Source of the DNA: CAYJLC01 sp044426355
GTDB lineage: Bacteria; Bacillota; Clostridia; Oscillospirales; Butyricicoccaceae
Assembly (NCBI GenBank): GCA_044426355.1
Contig: JAWXUO010000010.1
Coordinates: 1-41,725 of the forward strand
Direction: 5' to 3'
DNA length: 41,725 nucleotides
A program made the position numbers and the translations under genes. The notes beneath the pieces were generated by a model. It searched no databases and had not been told where the DNA came from. It saw only the letters and a program-made list of their open reading frames with translations. Positions 40,511 through 41,725 of the stretch are shown in pieces (the first letter of the stretch is position 1; the number at the start of each line of letters is the position of its first letter).

Positions 40511-41725
40511 ATGGATAGTAGTGTAGTAATAGCTTTTATACTGTACATGTGTGGTATGATAGGTATAGGAACGTATTTTTATAAAAAAACATCTAGCGTA
40601 AACGATTATTTCCTTGGTGGAAGAAAAATAGGTGCATGGGTAACATCTATGTCAGCACAAGCCTCAGACATGAGTGGCTGGCTTTTAATGGGTCTACCTG
40701 GTGCTGCTTATATTTCTGGAATATCTTCAAGCTGGATTGCAATAGGTCTTGGAGTAGGTACATATTTAAATTGGAAAATTGTTGCAAAACGCATTAGACA
40801 ATATACAAAAGTTGCAGGCGATAGCATAACGCTACCTAGCTATTTTAGGAATAGATTTCGTGATGAAGAAGGAATTTTAAGCATAATTTCTTCAATATTC
40901 ATCTTGATTTTCTTTTTATTCTATACAGCGTCAGGTTTTGTTAGCTGTGCAAAATTATTCTCAACGGTGTTTAACTTTAGCTATATGTCGTCGCTTATTT
41001 TCGGCTGTGTAGTTATAATTTGTTACACATTTGCAGGTGGATTTTTTGCAGTATCGTGGACAGACTTTTTTCAAGGTATTTTAATGTTTGTTGCAATAAT
41101 TTTAGTGCCAACTGTAGCCTTAAACTCGATAGGTGGGGTAAGTACTTTTACAAATGAAATTAACGAAATAAATGTAAATATGTTTAATCTTTTTAAAGAT
41201 GTAGACGGCTCGAATTTATCATTAATTTCAATAATTTCACTTTTAGCATGGGGTCTTGGATATTTTGGACAACCACATATTTTAATTCGCTTTATGGGAA
41301 TTAGCTCACCTGGCGAAATACAAAAATCTCGTAGAATTGCTACTGTGTGGGTAATATTTTCGCTATCTGCAGCAGTTATCATAGGTATGGTAGGACGTGT
41401 GTATTTAGATACTCCACTTACTGGCGTTGACACAGAAACAGTATATATTTTAATGGTATCGCAAGCCTTTCCTGGTTTTGTTGGTGGGATTTTGCTTTGT
41501 GCAGTTTTAGCATCTATCATGAGTACTTCGGACTCTCAACTTTTAGTTACAGCTTCTGCTATAACAGAAGATATTTACAAATTATATAATAAAAATGTAT
41601 CTGAAAAACAACTTATGATGATAGGTAGAGGGTCGGTTATTTTAGTTGCAATTATTGCATGTTGCATAGCTTCAAACCCAGATAGCAGTATTTTAGGGCT
41701 TGTATCATATGCATGGGCAGGTTTT
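40511..41725 (+). CDS. putP: Sodium/proline symporter, N-terminal 405 residues (runs off the window)
   Basis: The frame opens at ATG 40511 behind AGGAGG and stays open to the window edge. Translation gives the sodium:solute symporter (SSS) signature: an outer N-terminus, helix, SSVNDYFLGGRKIGAWVTSM, SAQASDMSGWLLMGLPGAAY, the sodium-site helix FYTASGFVSC, and later ILASIMSTSDSQLLV-like LCAVLASIMSTSDSQLLVTA. This set matches PutP, which takes up proline with sodium. About 90 to 110 residues are missing at the 3' end. Confidence 0.9.
   Translation, partial: MDSSVVIAFILYMCGMIGIGTYFYKKTSSVNDYFLGGRKIGAWVTSMSAQASDMSGWLLMGLPGAAYISGISSSWIAIGLGVGTYLNWKIVAKRIRQYTKVAGDSITLPSYFRNRFRDEEGILSIISSIFILIFFLFYTASGFVSCAKLFSTVFNFSYMSSLIFGCVVIICYTFAGGFFAVSWTDFFQGILMFVAIILVPTVALNSIGGVSTFTNEINEINVNMFNLFKDVDGSNLSLISIISLLAWGLGYFGQPHILIRFMGISSPGEIQKSRRIATVWVIFSLSAAVIIGMVGRVYLDTPLTGVDTETVYILMVSQAFPGFVGGILLCAVLASIMSTSDSQLLVTASAITEDIYKLYNKNVSEKQLMMIGRGSVILVAIIACCIASNPDSSILGLVSYAWAGF

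Noticed and set aside
41071..41520. 149-codon minus-strand frame near the right edge
   Set aside because: It overlaps the symporter gene, whose plus-strand frame has clear family motifs and a ribosome-binding site.
1..41725. tRNA or rRNA genes
   Set aside because: No cloverleaf with a CCA-type end or T-loop motif and no rRNA-like stretch was seen in the intergenic DNA.

Overview
The window is AT-rich and carries many endospore genes: a sigK N-terminal half, spoVB, yabP, yabQ, spoIIP, gpr, a dacF-type carboxypeptidase and hemZ. It also has anaerobe-type metabolism (CoA-transferase, class I fumarase subunit). Gene orders such as recJ-relA-dtd-hydrolase-hemZ and mazG-hup-rqcP-yabP-yabQ-divIC-S1 protein are typical of Clostridia. 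A Lachnospirales-like spore former is my best guess; the genus cannot be read from this sequence.

Layout. (1) 1-7.67 kb is accessory DNA: an SNF2-family helicase between two copies of a 27-bp terminator repeat, a GNAT acetyltransferase, a Fic protein with a DNA-binding head, a RelE/RHH toxin-antitoxin pair, a DinJ-like antitoxin without a toxin, a small unknown protein, an XRE/RHH regulator pair, a DinJ-YafQ pair and a double-XRE protein. (2) At 7.67-8.02 kb, on the minus strand, is the N-terminal half of sporulation sigma factor K. It stops matching right after the Glu-Asn-Glu-Ile site where skin elements split sigK in other spore formers. The accessory block is therefore probably one end of a skin-like, excisable sigK-intervening element. 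(3) 8.1-11.0 kb holds a MarR/MATE efflux operon whose transporter looks mosaic, followed by about 1 kb of non-coding repeated DNA. (4) 11.0-17.8 kb holds a DUF1836 regulator divergent from degV, a phosphatase, an amino-acid ABC transporter whose binding protein has an in-frame stop, a CoA-transferase and nth. (5) 18.1-34.9 kb is a long, mostly co-directional core block. It starts with an M23 cell-wall hydrolase whose promoter is bracketed by two WalR-type boxes, then recJ, relA, dtd, a metallohydrolase, hemZ, a deaminase, spoVB, mazG, hup, rqcP, yabP, yabQ, divIC, an S1 protein, an amidohydrolase, a lone fumarase alpha subunit and hpf. (6) 35.0-41.7 kb holds an O-acetylhomoserine sulfhydrylase gene (minus), dacF (plus), spoIIP and gpr (minus), rpsT (plus) and the start of a sodium/proline symporter gene that runs off the window.

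Three repeat families are superimposed. One is a miniature inverted-repeat element with GGYAAC/GTTRCC ends and 4-bp target duplications (4169-4339, 8101-8139, and a right-end remnant at 38041-38110). The second is the 250-bp and 73-bp repeats of 10.1-11.0 kb. The third is pairs of identical terminator hairpins. The most notable points are the split sigK, the paired WalR boxes, the miniature element family, the mosaic MATE gene and the yabP ribosome-binding site lying inside a terminator. All statements come from reading the sequence; no database search was run.
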